Part shown: positions 8,207-17,138 of the stretch, in pieces | How positions within the stretch are numbered: position 1 is the first letter of the stretch | How the letters are laid out: the number at the start of each line of letters is the position of its first letter | Assembly: GCA_041545745.1 (NCBI GenBank) | Contig: CP168152.1 | Span: forward strand, 1,176,001-1,240,000 | DNA length: 64,000 nucleotides | Direction of reading: 5' to 3' | DNA from: Stenotrophomonas indicatrix | Lineage (GTDB): Bacteria > Pseudomonadota > Gammaproteobacteria > Xanthomonadales > Xanthomonadaceae | Position numbers and translations under genes: made by a program | The notes under the pieces: generated by a model | The model's database searches: none | Told to the model about the DNA's origin: nothing | Seen by the model: only the letters and a program-made list of their open reading frames with translations

Positions 8207-10177
8207 ATGCGCAGGTATGGGTTGGCCGCCATCATCGTGGCAGGGATGTCGTGGGGAACCGCCGCTGCGGTTGATCTGGACGCTTTCGTGCGGCCGGACA
8301 AGTTCGAGGACGTCGTGCTTTCCCCGGCTGGCAACTATCTGGCCGCAACCGTTCCCGGCGACGGCTTCACCGCTGTGGTCATCCTGCGCACCGACGACGA
8401 CACGCCCGTGGCGAGTCTGCGGCCGCCGCGCTATTCGCACGTCATCGACATGCACTGGGTCAACGACGAACAGGTGATGTTCGGCCTGGCCCAGAAGTTC
8501 GGCACCCGCAACGCGCCCTGGGCCACTGGCGAATTGATGACACTCGACGCCCGCAGCGGGCGTCCTGAGTTGCTGGTCGGCTATCGCCAGCTTGGCCTTC
8601 GTCTGCGGCCCAGATACCTGGACGCCGTTGCGGCATTCCTCAGCGATGACCTGCCTGACGACGATGACCACGTGGTGATCGCGGTCGGCGGTTCGCGCCT
8701 GGATGCCAACGGCTACGCCGCGCGGCTCGAGTTGGCCACCGGCAAGCAGCACCTGTTGGTGCGTCCGCCACTGCCGGGTGCCACCTATACCGTCGATGGC
8801 CAGGGGCAGGTCCGGTTCGCGCGGGGCGTCGGTGCAGACAGTGGCAGCCGGCTCTACCACCGCTTTGGTGGCGGCGATTGGATGCTGGTCAACGATGAGA
8901 AGCGCAGTGGCCGCGTCGACGTGCCACTGGGTTTTTCCGCCGACGGCCAGGTGGCCTACCTGCAGAGCGAGCAGGCCACGGGGCCCGATGCCATCGTCAG
9001 CTGGAACCCGGCCACGCAGGAGCGCAGGGTTGTCCTGCGCGGCGATGTGGTCGATCCGGCACGGGTGATCCGCCGTCCAGGCAGCAGGGTGCCGGTCGGC
9101 GCACTGTTCCTGGGCGATACCCCGCGCACCCGCTTCTTCGATGAAGCATCGGCCGAAGCGCGGCAGTACCGCAGCCTGGAGGCGGCGTTCCCCCAGCGGG
9201 CGGTGTTCATCACCTCCAGCACCCGTGATGGACGAAAGCTGCTTCTGGAAACCTGGTCCGGTGCCAACCCGGGCGAGTTCTACCTTTATGACGTCGACCG
9301 CAGACAGGCGCACTTCCTGCTTGCCCGCAGCGAATGGATCGACCCGGCTACGACCGCATCGGTGCGGTCCATCAGAGTGAAGGCACGCGACGGACTGGAC
9401 CTGCATGGGTTCCTGACCGTGCCGCACGGCAGTACCGGCCGCGACCTGCCGATGGTGGTGCTGCCGCATGGCGGCCCCATCGGCGAGTACGACGACGGCC
9501 GTTTCGCACACGAGACGCAGTTGCTGGCAGCGGCCGGTTATGCCGTGCTGCAGGTGAACTTCCGCGGATCCGGCAACTTCGGCCGTGCCCACATGCGTGC
9601 GGCAGTGCGGCAATGGGGCCGCGCCATGCAGGATGACGTGACCGATGCAACGCGCTGGGCCATCGCCGAGGGCATCGCTGACAGTAAACGCATCTGCATC
9701 TACGGTGCCAGCTACGGTGCCTACGCAGCAATGATGGGGCCGGTACGCGAGCCGGGGTTGTACCAGTGCGCGGCAGGCTACGTGGGCGTCTACGATCTGC
9801 CGTTGATGTACACCCGTGGCGATGTGGGCGACAGCCGTTCCGGCGTGGCCTATCTGCAGCAGTGGCTGGGCGATCCGGCCTCGCTGGGTGAGGTGTCGCC
9901 GGTTGCGTTGGCAGAGCGCATCAAGGTGCCGGTATTCTTGGCCGCTGGTGGTGAGGATGCGCGTGCGCCCATCCAGCACAGCAAGCGGCTGCAGGCTGCG
10001 CTGGAACGGGCCGGTACCCCGGTAGAAACCCTGTATTTCCGCACCGAAGGCCACGGCTTCTACACCCAGGCGCATCGCAGCGAGTACTACGGACGCCTGC
10101 TCGCGTTCCTGTCGCGCAGCCTGGGCGGAGCCACCGCACAAACGCAGGCCACCGGTGATGCGGAGAAGGCGCCCTGA
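8207..10177 (+). CDS. Secreted S9-family prolyl oligopeptidase, paralogue 1 of 3
   Basis: 656-aa serine peptidase (alpha/beta hydrolase, S9 clan SC) predicted to be exported: signal peptide at residues 1-21 (MRRYGLAAIIVAGMSWGTAA). A beta-propeller-like region occupies about 25-390, then the catalytic domain: HGGP at 421-424, nucleophile Ser502 in YGASYGAYAA, Asp584 in GGEDARAP and His616 in EGHGF. The motif is GASYGAY rather than the more usual GxSYGG. It is the first of three head-to-tail paralogues and has its own leader and GGGGGAAGG ribosome site. It probably cuts peptides in the periplasm; the exact specificity is not readable. Confidence 0.88.
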   Translation: MRRYGLAAIIVAGMSWGTAAAVDLDAFVRPDKFEDVVLSPAGNYLAATVPGDGFTAVVILRTDDDTPVASLRPPRYSHVIDMHWVNDEQVMFGLAQKFGTRNAPWATGELMTLDARSGRPELLVGYRQLGLRLRPRYLDAVAAFLSDDLPDDDDHVVIAVGGSRLDANGYAARLELATGKQHLLVRPPLPGATYTVDGQGQVRFARGVGADSGSRLYHRFGGGDWMLVNDEKRSGRVDVPLGFSADGQVAYLQSEQATGPDAIVSWNPATQERRVVLRGDVVDPARVIRRPGSRVPVGALFLGDTPRTRFFDEASAEARQYRSLEAAFPQRAVFITSSTRDGRKLLLETWSGANPGEFYLYDVDRRQAHFLLARSEWIDPATTASVRSIRVKARDGLDLHGFLTVPHGSTGRDLPMVVLPHGGPIGEYDDGRFAHETQLLAAAGYAVLQVNFRGSGNFGRAHMRAAVRQWGRAMQDDVTDATRWAIAEGIADSKRICIYGASYGAYAAMMGPVREPGLYQCAAGYVGVYDLPLMYTRGDVGDSRSGVAYLQQWLGDPASLGEVSPVALAERIKVPVFLAAGGEDARAPIQHSKRLQAALERAGTPVETLYFRTEGHGFYTQAHRSEYYGRLLAFLSRSLGGATAQTQATGDAEKAP

Positions 10178-10196
10178 GCATGGCCGTGGCCCCCGC

Positions 10197-10270
10197 CACT
10201 GGCGGAGCCATCGCGGGCCTGCCTAGAATCGGCCAATCTGGACAGGGTGTCCGGGCAGGGAGGGGGAAGG
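10197..10270 (+). promoter_or_regulatory. Leader of S9 peptidase 2, copy of the paralogue 1 leader
   Basis: Homologous to 8134-8206. TAGAAT at 10224-10229 is a possible -10 box, a GGAC-AGGGT-GTCC hairpin follows, then AGGGGGAAGG before the ATG. The hairpin stem is kept although its loop differs from copy 1, which hints at selection on structure. Confidence 0.65.
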
Positions 10271-12256
10271 ATGCGCAGGACTGTACTTGCCGCGCTGTTG
10301 TGCGCGGTGGTGGGCGGGACGTCGGCGGGTACCGGCGGGGTGGACCTGGAGAAGTACCTGAAACCGGAGTCGTTTTCGAACGTCAAGCTCTCGCCCGGCG
10401 GCGAATACGTTGCCGGCACCGTACCGCTGGACGATTCCACCGCGCTGGTCATCCTGCGCACGTCCGACCGCAAGCCTGCCGGCGTGTTCCGCCCGCAGGA
10501 CAAGAACCACGCCAACACCTTTGAATGGGTGAGCAACGAGCGCCTGCTGGTCGGCCTGGCCGAGAAGCTCGGCGCGCTCGACACGCCGCAGCCAACCGGT
10601 GAGCTGTACGGGGTCAACGTCGATGGCAAGGGCGGGGAACTGCTGGTCGGCTACCGCGTGCAGGGGCGCGGGTTGGGCACGCGCATCCAGCCGAAGAAGG
10701 TGGAGGACGTCGCGGCCTTCCTCACCGATGAACTGGCGGGTGACGACCGCAATGTGCTGATCGCGGTATGGCCCTTCGCAGAGGACCCCTACACCCGGGT
10801 CGAGCGGCTTGACGTGATCAGTGGGCGTCGCGTGCGCGTGTCCGGTTCACCCGTGCAGCGTGCCGATTTCACTACCGATCATCAGGGTGAAGTGCGCTTC
10901 GCCCACGGCGCAGCGTCGGACAACGTCAACAAGCTCTACTACCGCTCCGGGACCAATGCGCAGTGGTCGCTGGTCAATGACGAGTCGCTGAGCCGCCGGA
11001 TAGAAACCGCAATCGGCTTCTCCGAAGATGGCGCACTGGCTTATCTGCAGGTCCAGCAGCCCACCGGGCCCGATGCCATCGTCAGCTGGAGCCCGCAGAC
11101 CGGCGAACGGCGCGAGGTGCTGCGCGATGGCGTGGTCGATCCCTACGCGATCATCTTCCGCCCGGGCACTCGCGTGCCGGTGGGCGCGCTGTTTGCCGGC
11201 GATGCACCGCGCACGCGGTTCTTCGATGAGAAGGGGGCCGATGCTCGTCAATACCGCAGCCTTGAGGCGGCGTTCGGCGGCCCGGTGTTCATCACATCCA
11301 GTACCCGCGATGGCGGCAAGGTGGTGGTGCAGACGTGGTCGGGCAGCAATCCCGGGGATTTCTACCTGTTCGACACCCGCGCAAAGGCAGCCGAGCATCT
11401 GCTCAGCCGCAGCGAATGGGTCGACCCGAAACTTGCCGCCACCGTGCGTCCGTTCTCGCTGAAGGCGCGCGACGGACTGCCGCTGCACGGCTTCCTGACT
11501 CTGCCGCCGGGCAGCGAAGGGCGCAATCTGCCATTGGTCGTGCTGCCGCACGGTGGTCCCTTCGGCGTATTCGATGAAGGCAGCTACAGCAATGAGCCGC
11601 AGATGCTGGCGGCAGCAGGGTATGCCGTGTTGCAGGTCAACTTCCGTGGCTCGGCCAACTATGGCCGCGCGTTCACCCAGGCGGGTGCGAAGCAGTGGGG
11701 CGCGGCCATGCAGGACGATGTGACCGACGCCACCCGCTGGGCCATCGCAGAGGGCATCGCCGACAGGAACCGCATCTGCATCTATGGGGCCAGCTACGGT
11801 GCGTATGCCGCGATGATGGGCCCGATTCGCGAACCCGGGCTGTATCAGTGCGCCGCCGGCTACGTCGGTGTGTACGACCTGCCGCTGATGTTCAGTGGTG
11901 AGGCACAGTTGAGCGATTCGGCCATGGCCTGGCAGCGCGAATGGGTAGGCGATCCGAAGGCCCTGGGAGGCCGTTCGCCGGTGAACCTGGCCGCACAGCT
12001 GAAAGTGCCGGTGTTCCTGGCCGCTGGCGGCGAAGACACGCGTGCGCCGATCAAGCATACCGAGCGCATGGAGGCAGCGCTGAAGGCGGCCGGCTCACCG
12101 GTGGAGAGTTTGTATTACCGCACCGAAGGGCACGGTTTCCATCGGCCTGAGCACCAGCGCGAGTACTACAGCAGGCTGCTGGCCTTCCTGTCACGCAGCC
12201 TGGGCGGCGGCACCGCCAGCACCAGCACGACCGCAGGCGCTGACAAGGCACCGTAA
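10271..12256 (+). CDS. Secreted S9-family prolyl oligopeptidase, paralogue 2 of 3
   Basis: 661 aa, strongly similar along its whole length to the genes on either side. The ATG at 10271 follows AGGGGGAAGG and gives a signal peptide MRRTVLAALLCAVVGGTSAG; an ATG 24 bases earlier would place charged residues ahead of it. Catalytic residues: HGGP at 427-430, Ser508 in YGASYGAYAA, Asp589 in GGEDTRAP, His621 in EGHGF. The C-terminus after the RSLGGG motif is a short Thr/Ser/Ala linker ending DKAP, shared in form by the other two copies. Likely a periplasmic peptidase. Confidence 0.88.
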   Translation: MRRTVLAALLCAVVGGTSAGTGGVDLEKYLKPESFSNVKLSPGGEYVAGTVPLDDSTALVILRTSDRKPAGVFRPQDKNHANTFEWVSNERLLVGLAEKLGALDTPQPTGELYGVNVDGKGGELLVGYRVQGRGLGTRIQPKKVEDVAAFLTDELAGDDRNVLIAVWPFAEDPYTRVERLDVISGRRVRVSGSPVQRADFTTDHQGEVRFAHGAASDNVNKLYYRSGTNAQWSLVNDESLSRRIETAIGFSEDGALAYLQVQQPTGPDAIVSWSPQTGERREVLRDGVVDPYAIIFRPGTRVPVGALFAGDAPRTRFFDEKGADARQYRSLEAAFGGPVFITSSTRDGGKVVVQTWSGSNPGDFYLFDTRAKAAEHLLSRSEWVDPKLAATVRPFSLKARDGLPLHGFLTLPPGSEGRNLPLVVLPHGGPFGVFDEGSYSNEPQMLAAAGYAVLQVNFRGSANYGRAFTQAGAKQWGAAMQDDVTDATRWAIAEGIADRNRICIYGASYGAYAAMMGPIREPGLYQCAAGYVGVYDLPLMFSGEAQLSDSAMAWQREWVGDPKALGGRSPVNLAAQLKVPVFLAAGGEDTRAPIKHTERMEAALKAAGSPVESLYYRTEGHGFHRPEHQREYYSRLLAFLSRSLGGGTASTSTTAGADKAP

Positions 12257-12323
12257 GGCAGGCGAGCCGCGCGCCGCGGACCCGACGCCGGGCAGGGGGA
12301 TGCCCGGTTTCAAGGAGAACGTC

Positions 12324-14309
12324 ATGAAGCATGCAAGGGTGCTGGCCGCATTGATGGCCATCTGCGGTGTGGGTGGGGTGGAGGCTGCGGAGGTTTCGCT
12401 GGACGGTTATGTGCGCCGCGCGGAGTTCAATGACATCCAGCTCTCGCCCACCGGCGAGTACCTGGCCATGACCTTGCCGCTGGACGGCGCAACCGCGGTG
12501 GCGGTACTGCGTACCGACACGATGGAACTGGTCGGCAATTTCCGACCGCCACGCAACAATCATGCAGCCGAGGTCGACTGGGTGAGTGACACCCGCCTGC
12601 TCATCGGCCTGGCCGAGAAATGGGGGCCACTGGACCAGCCACGGCCGACCGGCGAACTGTATGCCATCGATGCCAATGGCAAGCGCGGTGATCTGCTGGT
12701 CGGTTACCGTGCGCGCCCGGACGAGCCCGGCTTCGTGACCGGACGGGTGGCCGAGCAGGTGGCTGCATTCCTGGCCGATCCCCTGGCTGCCGACGAGCGC
12801 AACGTGTTGATCTCGCTGTGGCCATTTGCCAATGACACCAATACGCGGTTGGAACGGATGGATGTCATCACCGGGCGCCGCGTCCTGGTCTCGCGCTCGC
12901 CGGTGCAGCGCGCGACGTTTACCACCGACAATCAAGGTGAGCTGCGCTTCGCCCACGGAGCCGCCGCCGACAACGTCAACAAGCTCTACTATCGCCAGGA
13001 CCGTGATCACTGGACCCTGGTCAACGACGAAGGCGGCAGCCATCGCATCGAACGCCCGATCGGCTTTTCCGCCGACAATCGGCTGGCTTACCTGGTGGTG
13101 GAGCAGGCCCGCGGCCCTGATGCGGTGGTCAGCTGGGACCCGGTCAGCGGAGAACGGCGTACGCTGCTGCAGGACGACACCGTCGACCCCACCCGCGTGG
13201 TCTACCAGCCCGGCACGCGCGTGCCGGTGGGTATCCAGTTCGTCGGCGCCGTCACGCGCACCGCCTTTTTCGATGAGCAGTCGCCGACTGCCAGCACCCA
13301 GCGCAGGCTTGAAAAGGCGTTTCCCGGGCAGGTCGTGAGCCTGCTCACCGGCACCCGCGACAACGCGCGCCTGCTGGTGAAGGTGAGCTCGGCGACCAAT
13401 CCCGGCGACTATTTCCTGTACACCACTGCCACCCGCAACGCCGCGTTCCTCACCAGCCGCCATCGCTGGTTCGATCGCGATGGCGGTGCCAGCGTTCGCC
13501 CGGTCACCCTGGCTGCGCGGGATGGCCTGCCGCTGCATGGCTTCCTGACCCTGCCCAAGGGCAGTGATGGGCACAATCTGCCGATGGTGGTGGTCCCGCA
13601 TGGAGGTCCGATAGGTGTGTTCGATGACGGCAGCTTCGAACGCGAGAACCAGTTGCTGGCCGACGCCGGCTACGCGGTGCTGCAGATCAACTTCCGCGGA
13701 TCGGGCAACTACGGCCGTGCACATACCCAGGCTGCTGCCCGGCAATGGGGCCGCGCGATGCAGGACGATGTGACCGACGCCACCCGCTGGGCGATCAGCC
13801 AGGGCATCGCCGACAGCGCACGCATCTGCATCTACGGTGCCAGCTACGGTGCGTACTCGGCCATGATGGGCGCTGTGCGCGAGCCGGGGCTGTACCGCTG
13901 CGCGGCAGGCTATGTGGGGGTGTACGACCTGCCGTTGATGTTCAAACGGGGCGACATCCAGGATCGCGCCTCCGGCGTGACCTATCTGCAGGAGTGGCTG
14001 GGTGATCCGGCCACGCTGGCGGCGGTATCGCCGGTGAATCTTGCGGCGAGCATCAAGGTACCGGTGCTTCTGGCCGCCGGTCGCGAAGACCTGCGCGCGC
14101 CGGTGCAGCACACCGAACGCATGGAAGCGGCGTTGAAACAGGCCGGTGTGCCGGTGGAAGCGCTGTATTACCCGCGAGAGGGACACGGCCTGTACGCCGA
14201 GGCCAACCAGCGCGACTACTACAGCCGATTGCTTGCCTTCCTGTCACGCAGTCTGGGGGGCGGTACCGCAGCGGCCGCGACGTCTTCCGACAAGGGCAAG
14301 GCGCCTTGA
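12324..14309 (+). CDS. Secreted S9-family prolyl oligopeptidase, paralogue 3 of 3
   Basis: 661 aa. The ATG at 12324 follows CAAGGAG and opens a signal peptide (MKHARVLAALMAICGVGGVE). HGGP is at 426-429, Ser507 in YGASYGAYSA, Asp589 in GREDLRAP and His621 in EGHGL, so the triad is intact. The leader is not homologous to those of copies 1 and 2, so this copy either arose earlier or lost that leader. It has a 67-base gap to the previous gene and could be co-transcribed with it. Like its neighbours it ends in a low-complexity linker closing with KAP. Confidence 0.87.
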   Translation: MKHARVLAALMAICGVGGVEAAEVSLDGYVRRAEFNDIQLSPTGEYLAMTLPLDGATAVAVLRTDTMELVGNFRPPRNNHAAEVDWVSDTRLLIGLAEKWGPLDQPRPTGELYAIDANGKRGDLLVGYRARPDEPGFVTGRVAEQVAAFLADPLAADERNVLISLWPFANDTNTRLERMDVITGRRVLVSRSPVQRATFTTDNQGELRFAHGAAADNVNKLYYRQDRDHWTLVNDEGGSHRIERPIGFSADNRLAYLVVEQARGPDAVVSWDPVSGERRTLLQDDTVDPTRVVYQPGTRVPVGIQFVGAVTRTAFFDEQSPTASTQRRLEKAFPGQVVSLLTGTRDNARLLVKVSSATNPGDYFLYTTATRNAAFLTSRHRWFDRDGGASVRPVTLAARDGLPLHGFLTLPKGSDGHNLPMVVVPHGGPIGVFDDGSFERENQLLADAGYAVLQINFRGSGNYGRAHTQAAARQWGRAMQDDVTDATRWAISQGIADSARICIYGASYGAYSAMMGAVREPGLYRCAAGYVGVYDLPLMFKRGDIQDRASGVTYLQEWLGDPATLAAVSPVNLAASIKVPVLLAAGREDLRAPVQHTERMEAALKQAGVPVEALYYPREGHGLYAEANQRDYYSRLLAFLSRSLGGGTAAAATSSDKGKAP

Positions 14310-14315
14310 GCTGAC

Positions 14316-14343
14316 GGCGACGGGCGCATAGGCGCCCGTCGCC
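14316..14343. terminator. Shared hairpin between convergent genes
   Basis: GGCGACGGGCGC pairs perfectly with GCGCCCGTCGCC around an ATAG loop. It lies between the stop codons of S9 peptidase 3 (14309) and the convergent autotransporter (14351). No T-tract follows on either side, so a bidirectional terminator role is inferred from position and stem strength. Confidence 0.55.
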
Positions 14344-14350
14344 CAGTACT

Positions 14351-17005
14351 TCAGCGGAAGCGGTAGCCGAACTGAAGGTCAGCGCGGACATCGCGTTCGC
14401 CCCACTGGCGCAGGCTGGACAGCTGCGCGCCGAAGCCCAGGTTCGATGCCTGGTAGTTCAGGCCCAGCTGCAGCCTGTGGTCGACGCCGCTGCGGCGTAC
14501 GCCGGGCAGGGTGAAGGCATTGCCCGATGCGCCCAGCAGCTGCGCAGAGCGCGCCTGCTCGCGCAGTGCCATCGGTCGGCTCGCTGCCACGTCGGCCTGC
14601 AGGTGCCACTGCGCGCCGAGCGAGCGCTTGAACGCGCTGCCCACTTCCAGCTGCACGCCCTGCAGCCGGCCAGCGGCCACCGCCAGGCCGAAGCCGTTGG
14701 CGTGCTGTTCGTGGAAGGCGCCTTCACGCTGGTCGAAGGCGCTGGCCTTGATGCGCGGCTGCCACTGCACCTTGCCCAGTGAAGACGTCATGTCGAGCGT
14801 GGTGGCCAGCATCGTCCTGCCGATGCGGCGCTGGCTGTGCGCGGTTTCGCGGGTCTGGTCCCAGCCGAGCTGGCGCTGACCCTGCAGCTGGTGCTGCTCA
14901 TGGCCAAGCTGGTGGCGCAACTGCAGCGCTCCCCACTGCTGGGCCAGACCGATACCGGCGAACTGCGAGTGCAGCCGATCCTGCCCGCCGCCTGCGGAAA
15001 GGTCACCCGACAGTGCCGCCGTGGCCAACTGCAGAATCTGGCCGCCACGCAGTTGCAGCGCCACCTGCATCGCGCCACCATCGCCGCGCACTCCATACGC
15101 ATTGGCCTGCCCGCCGCCGAAGGCCAGCGCGCGCGATTGCCCGGCCGGTTGGGCCGCCAACTGCGACCACAGCGCATCCGCATTGCTGCCCACGCGCAGC
15201 GCACTGCCCACCAGGCTGGCGCCGGACAGCTGCCGCAGCGCGTTCTGGAATGTGTGCTGATCGGCCACCTCCAGGCTGTGGAAAAGCGCATCGTTGCGGT
15301 ATGCGTTTTCCAGCGCGGATGCGATCTGCTGCTGGTCATCGCTGGCCAGCTCACGGTAGTTTCGGCGCTGCATCGTTACATCCACGTTGCCCTGCGCATC
15401 GCGTTCGGCGTGCGCGTGCCAGACCACACTGGCGCTACGGATGTTCTGCTCGCCGCCTTCGGCACCGCTGACCACATCGTGCAGCACGACGTGCGAGGCA
15501 TCAGTGCCGCGGGTGAAGCCGGTGTCCACCGCAACGTCCTGCAGCTGCCCACCGTCATGCAGCATCAGCCGGCCGGCGCTGCCATCGGCATTGGTGCCAA
15601 CGGTGTAGCCGCCGATGCCGCGGGGCGCCTGCCAGCCAAGATCATCGCCCGGGCGGTCGGCGGCGGCCGAATCAGCATCGGCATGCAGGCCACTGCCCTG
15701 GCCGTATAGGTTCACCACGCCATTGTTGATCAGCCGGCCGCTGCCGCCTGCGGCGATCTGGAAGGCGAAGGAATCGGCGGCATGGATGTTGATCACCCCA
15801 CCGCGTCGGTTGTTCATCGTTGCGCTGCCATCGGACTGCATGGCCACCATGCCGCGGCCCTGGTTGTTGGTGGTCGTGCCCAGGTTGATCACGCCATCGT
15901 TGATCAGGGTCGCGCCGCGCGTGCCGCGCATCGCCACCGCGCCGTCGCCGGTGACAGTCAACGTGCCCTGGTTGAGCACTGTGGCGTGCACGCCTTCGGC
16001 GTGCAGCAGGGCGCTGTTGCGTGCCGAACTCTGGATGCTGGCGCCGCTGCGGTTGACGGCATGGCTGGCATGGCTGTCCGCCACCAGGCGAAGCACGCTG
16101 CCATTGGCGCCGTCGAGCTGGATGTGGCCACGGTTGTCGAGCACATCGATCGCATCGCGATCGGTACCCCACGCCCCGGTCACTGCATCGAACAGCGCGG
16201 TGCCAGCGGCGAGGTCGCGCGCCAGGATGCGGCCTTCGTTCTCCACTTCCGCACGGTCGCGCAGGGCGATGCTGGTACCGCTGATGTCGAGTACGCCATT
16301 GCGGCCATTGTCCAGGTCCGAATCCTGGGTGAAAGACCATTGGCCACCCCGCACATGCAGGACACTGTTGTTGTCGATCTCGGCTTCACCTGCTGCCTGC
16401 ACGCGCGCGCCGATGAACTCGGCCCGGCTGAAGTTCTCCAGGCTTCCATCGCCGGCGAGTTCGAGGGCGCCCTCGATGCGTAGTGCGCCATGGTTGTCCA
16501 GGTCCGCATCGCCATCGATGCGCAGGGTACTGGCGCTTCCGACGGTCAGGTCGCCGGTATTGCGCAGCTCGCCTTCGCCAACGAGGTGCAGCGTGCCGGC
16601 CAGCAACTGCAGTTGCCCCTCGTTGCGGGCGCGGCCGGCGACACGGGTGGTGACCGGCTGATGCCAGTTCACCTGGGTGCCCGCGGCCGACAGCACCTGG
16701 TTGTTGCCGAACTGGCCACCTTCCTGGCCGGGCGGCACCGCGCCACCGCCACCGCTGCCACCCTCACTGCCGCCACCGCCACCGCCACCGCCACCGCCAC
16801 CGCCACCGGCTGCCGCAGCACCCAGGCCCAAGGCCGCCAGGCCGCCCCACCACCAGCCGGAAATGCCGGTGCCGGAATCGCAGTGAATCTGGTCGGTATC
16901 CTCGCAGGAGTCGGAGGTACCGTCCGCGAGCGCCGGAACCGGGGTGAGCAGACAGGTCGAGATGAGCAGGGCCAGCGGAGTGCGGGCCAATATGGAAGAG
17001 CGCAT
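14351..17005 (-). CDS. Autotransporter (type V secretion) with Gly-rich linker
   Basis: 884 aa. A signal peptide (about residues 1-27, ending PALADG) is followed by a short Cys-containing stretch (C34, C42), the hydrophobic GWWWGGLAALGLGAAAAG, and 13 consecutive glycines (67-79). Residues about 110-520 are a repetitive passenger rich in LxNxGxLxVxG-type strands (NTGDLTVGSA, NQGTLTVTGDG, NDGVINLG), as in pertactin-like beta-helices. Residues about 600-884 resemble an autotransporter barrel. The protein ends FGYRFR, so the terminal residue is Arg rather than the usual Phe or Trp. Likely a surface adhesin or related structure; the ligand is unknown. Confidence 0.85.
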   Translation of the reverse strand: MRSSILARTPLALLISTCLLTPVPALADGTSDSCEDTDQIHCDSGTGISGWWWGGLAALGLGAAAAGGGGGGGGGGGGGSEGGSGGGGAVPPGQEGGQFGNNQVLSAAGTQVNWHQPVTTRVAGRARNEGQLQLLAGTLHLVGEGELRNTGDLTVGSASTLRIDGDADLDNHGALRIEGALELAGDGSLENFSRAEFIGARVQAAGEAEIDNNSVLHVRGGQWSFTQDSDLDNGRNGVLDISGTSIALRDRAEVENEGRILARDLAAGTALFDAVTGAWGTDRDAIDVLDNRGHIQLDGANGSVLRLVADSHASHAVNRSGASIQSSARNSALLHAEGVHATVLNQGTLTVTGDGAVAMRGTRGATLINDGVINLGTTTNNQGRGMVAMQSDGSATMNNRRGGVINIHAADSFAFQIAAGGSGRLINNGVVNLYGQGSGLHADADSAAADRPGDDLGWQAPRGIGGYTVGTNADGSAGRLMLHDGGQLQDVAVDTGFTRGTDASHVVLHDVVSGAEGGEQNIRSASVVWHAHAERDAQGNVDVTMQRRNYRELASDDQQQIASALENAYRNDALFHSLEVADQHTFQNALRQLSGASLVGSALRVGSNADALWSQLAAQPAGQSRALAFGGGQANAYGVRGDGGAMQVALQLRGGQILQLATAALSGDLSAGGGQDRLHSQFAGIGLAQQWGALQLRHQLGHEQHQLQGQRQLGWDQTRETAHSQRRIGRTMLATTLDMTSSLGKVQWQPRIKASAFDQREGAFHEQHANGFGLAVAAGRLQGVQLEVGSAFKRSLGAQWHLQADVAASRPMALREQARSAQLLGASGNAFTLPGVRRSGVDHRLQLGLNYQASNLGFGAQLSSLRQWGERDVRADLQFGYRFR
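16772..16807. repeat. Six tandem GCCACC hexamers inside the autotransporter gene
   Basis: Six exact copies of a 6-base unit encode the polyglycine tract (Gly-Gly per unit) on the minus strand. Copy-number change would lengthen or shorten the linker by two glycines while keeping the frame. Confidence 0.85.
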
Positions 17006-17138
17006 GAAAGAAGGGGGGGAGTGTAGGGAGGCCGCATCCTGCCTCCCTCTTCGGCCGCATCACATGCAATTTGTACGAAAACGCTGTCGTCTTCGGCGCG
17101 ACAATAGTGAATGACGCTGCAGGGTGACGCTATCGGCC

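Noticed and set aside
7316..10141. 941-codon minus-strand ORF opposite S9 peptidase 1
   Set aside because: It runs antisense to argO and an S9 peptidase with clear motifs; composition (His/Gln/Arg/Ala-rich) is that of a shadow frame in GC-rich DNA.
12051..14186. 711-codon minus-strand ORF opposite S9 peptidase 3
   Set aside because: Antisense shadow of an S9 gene with intact catalytic residues.
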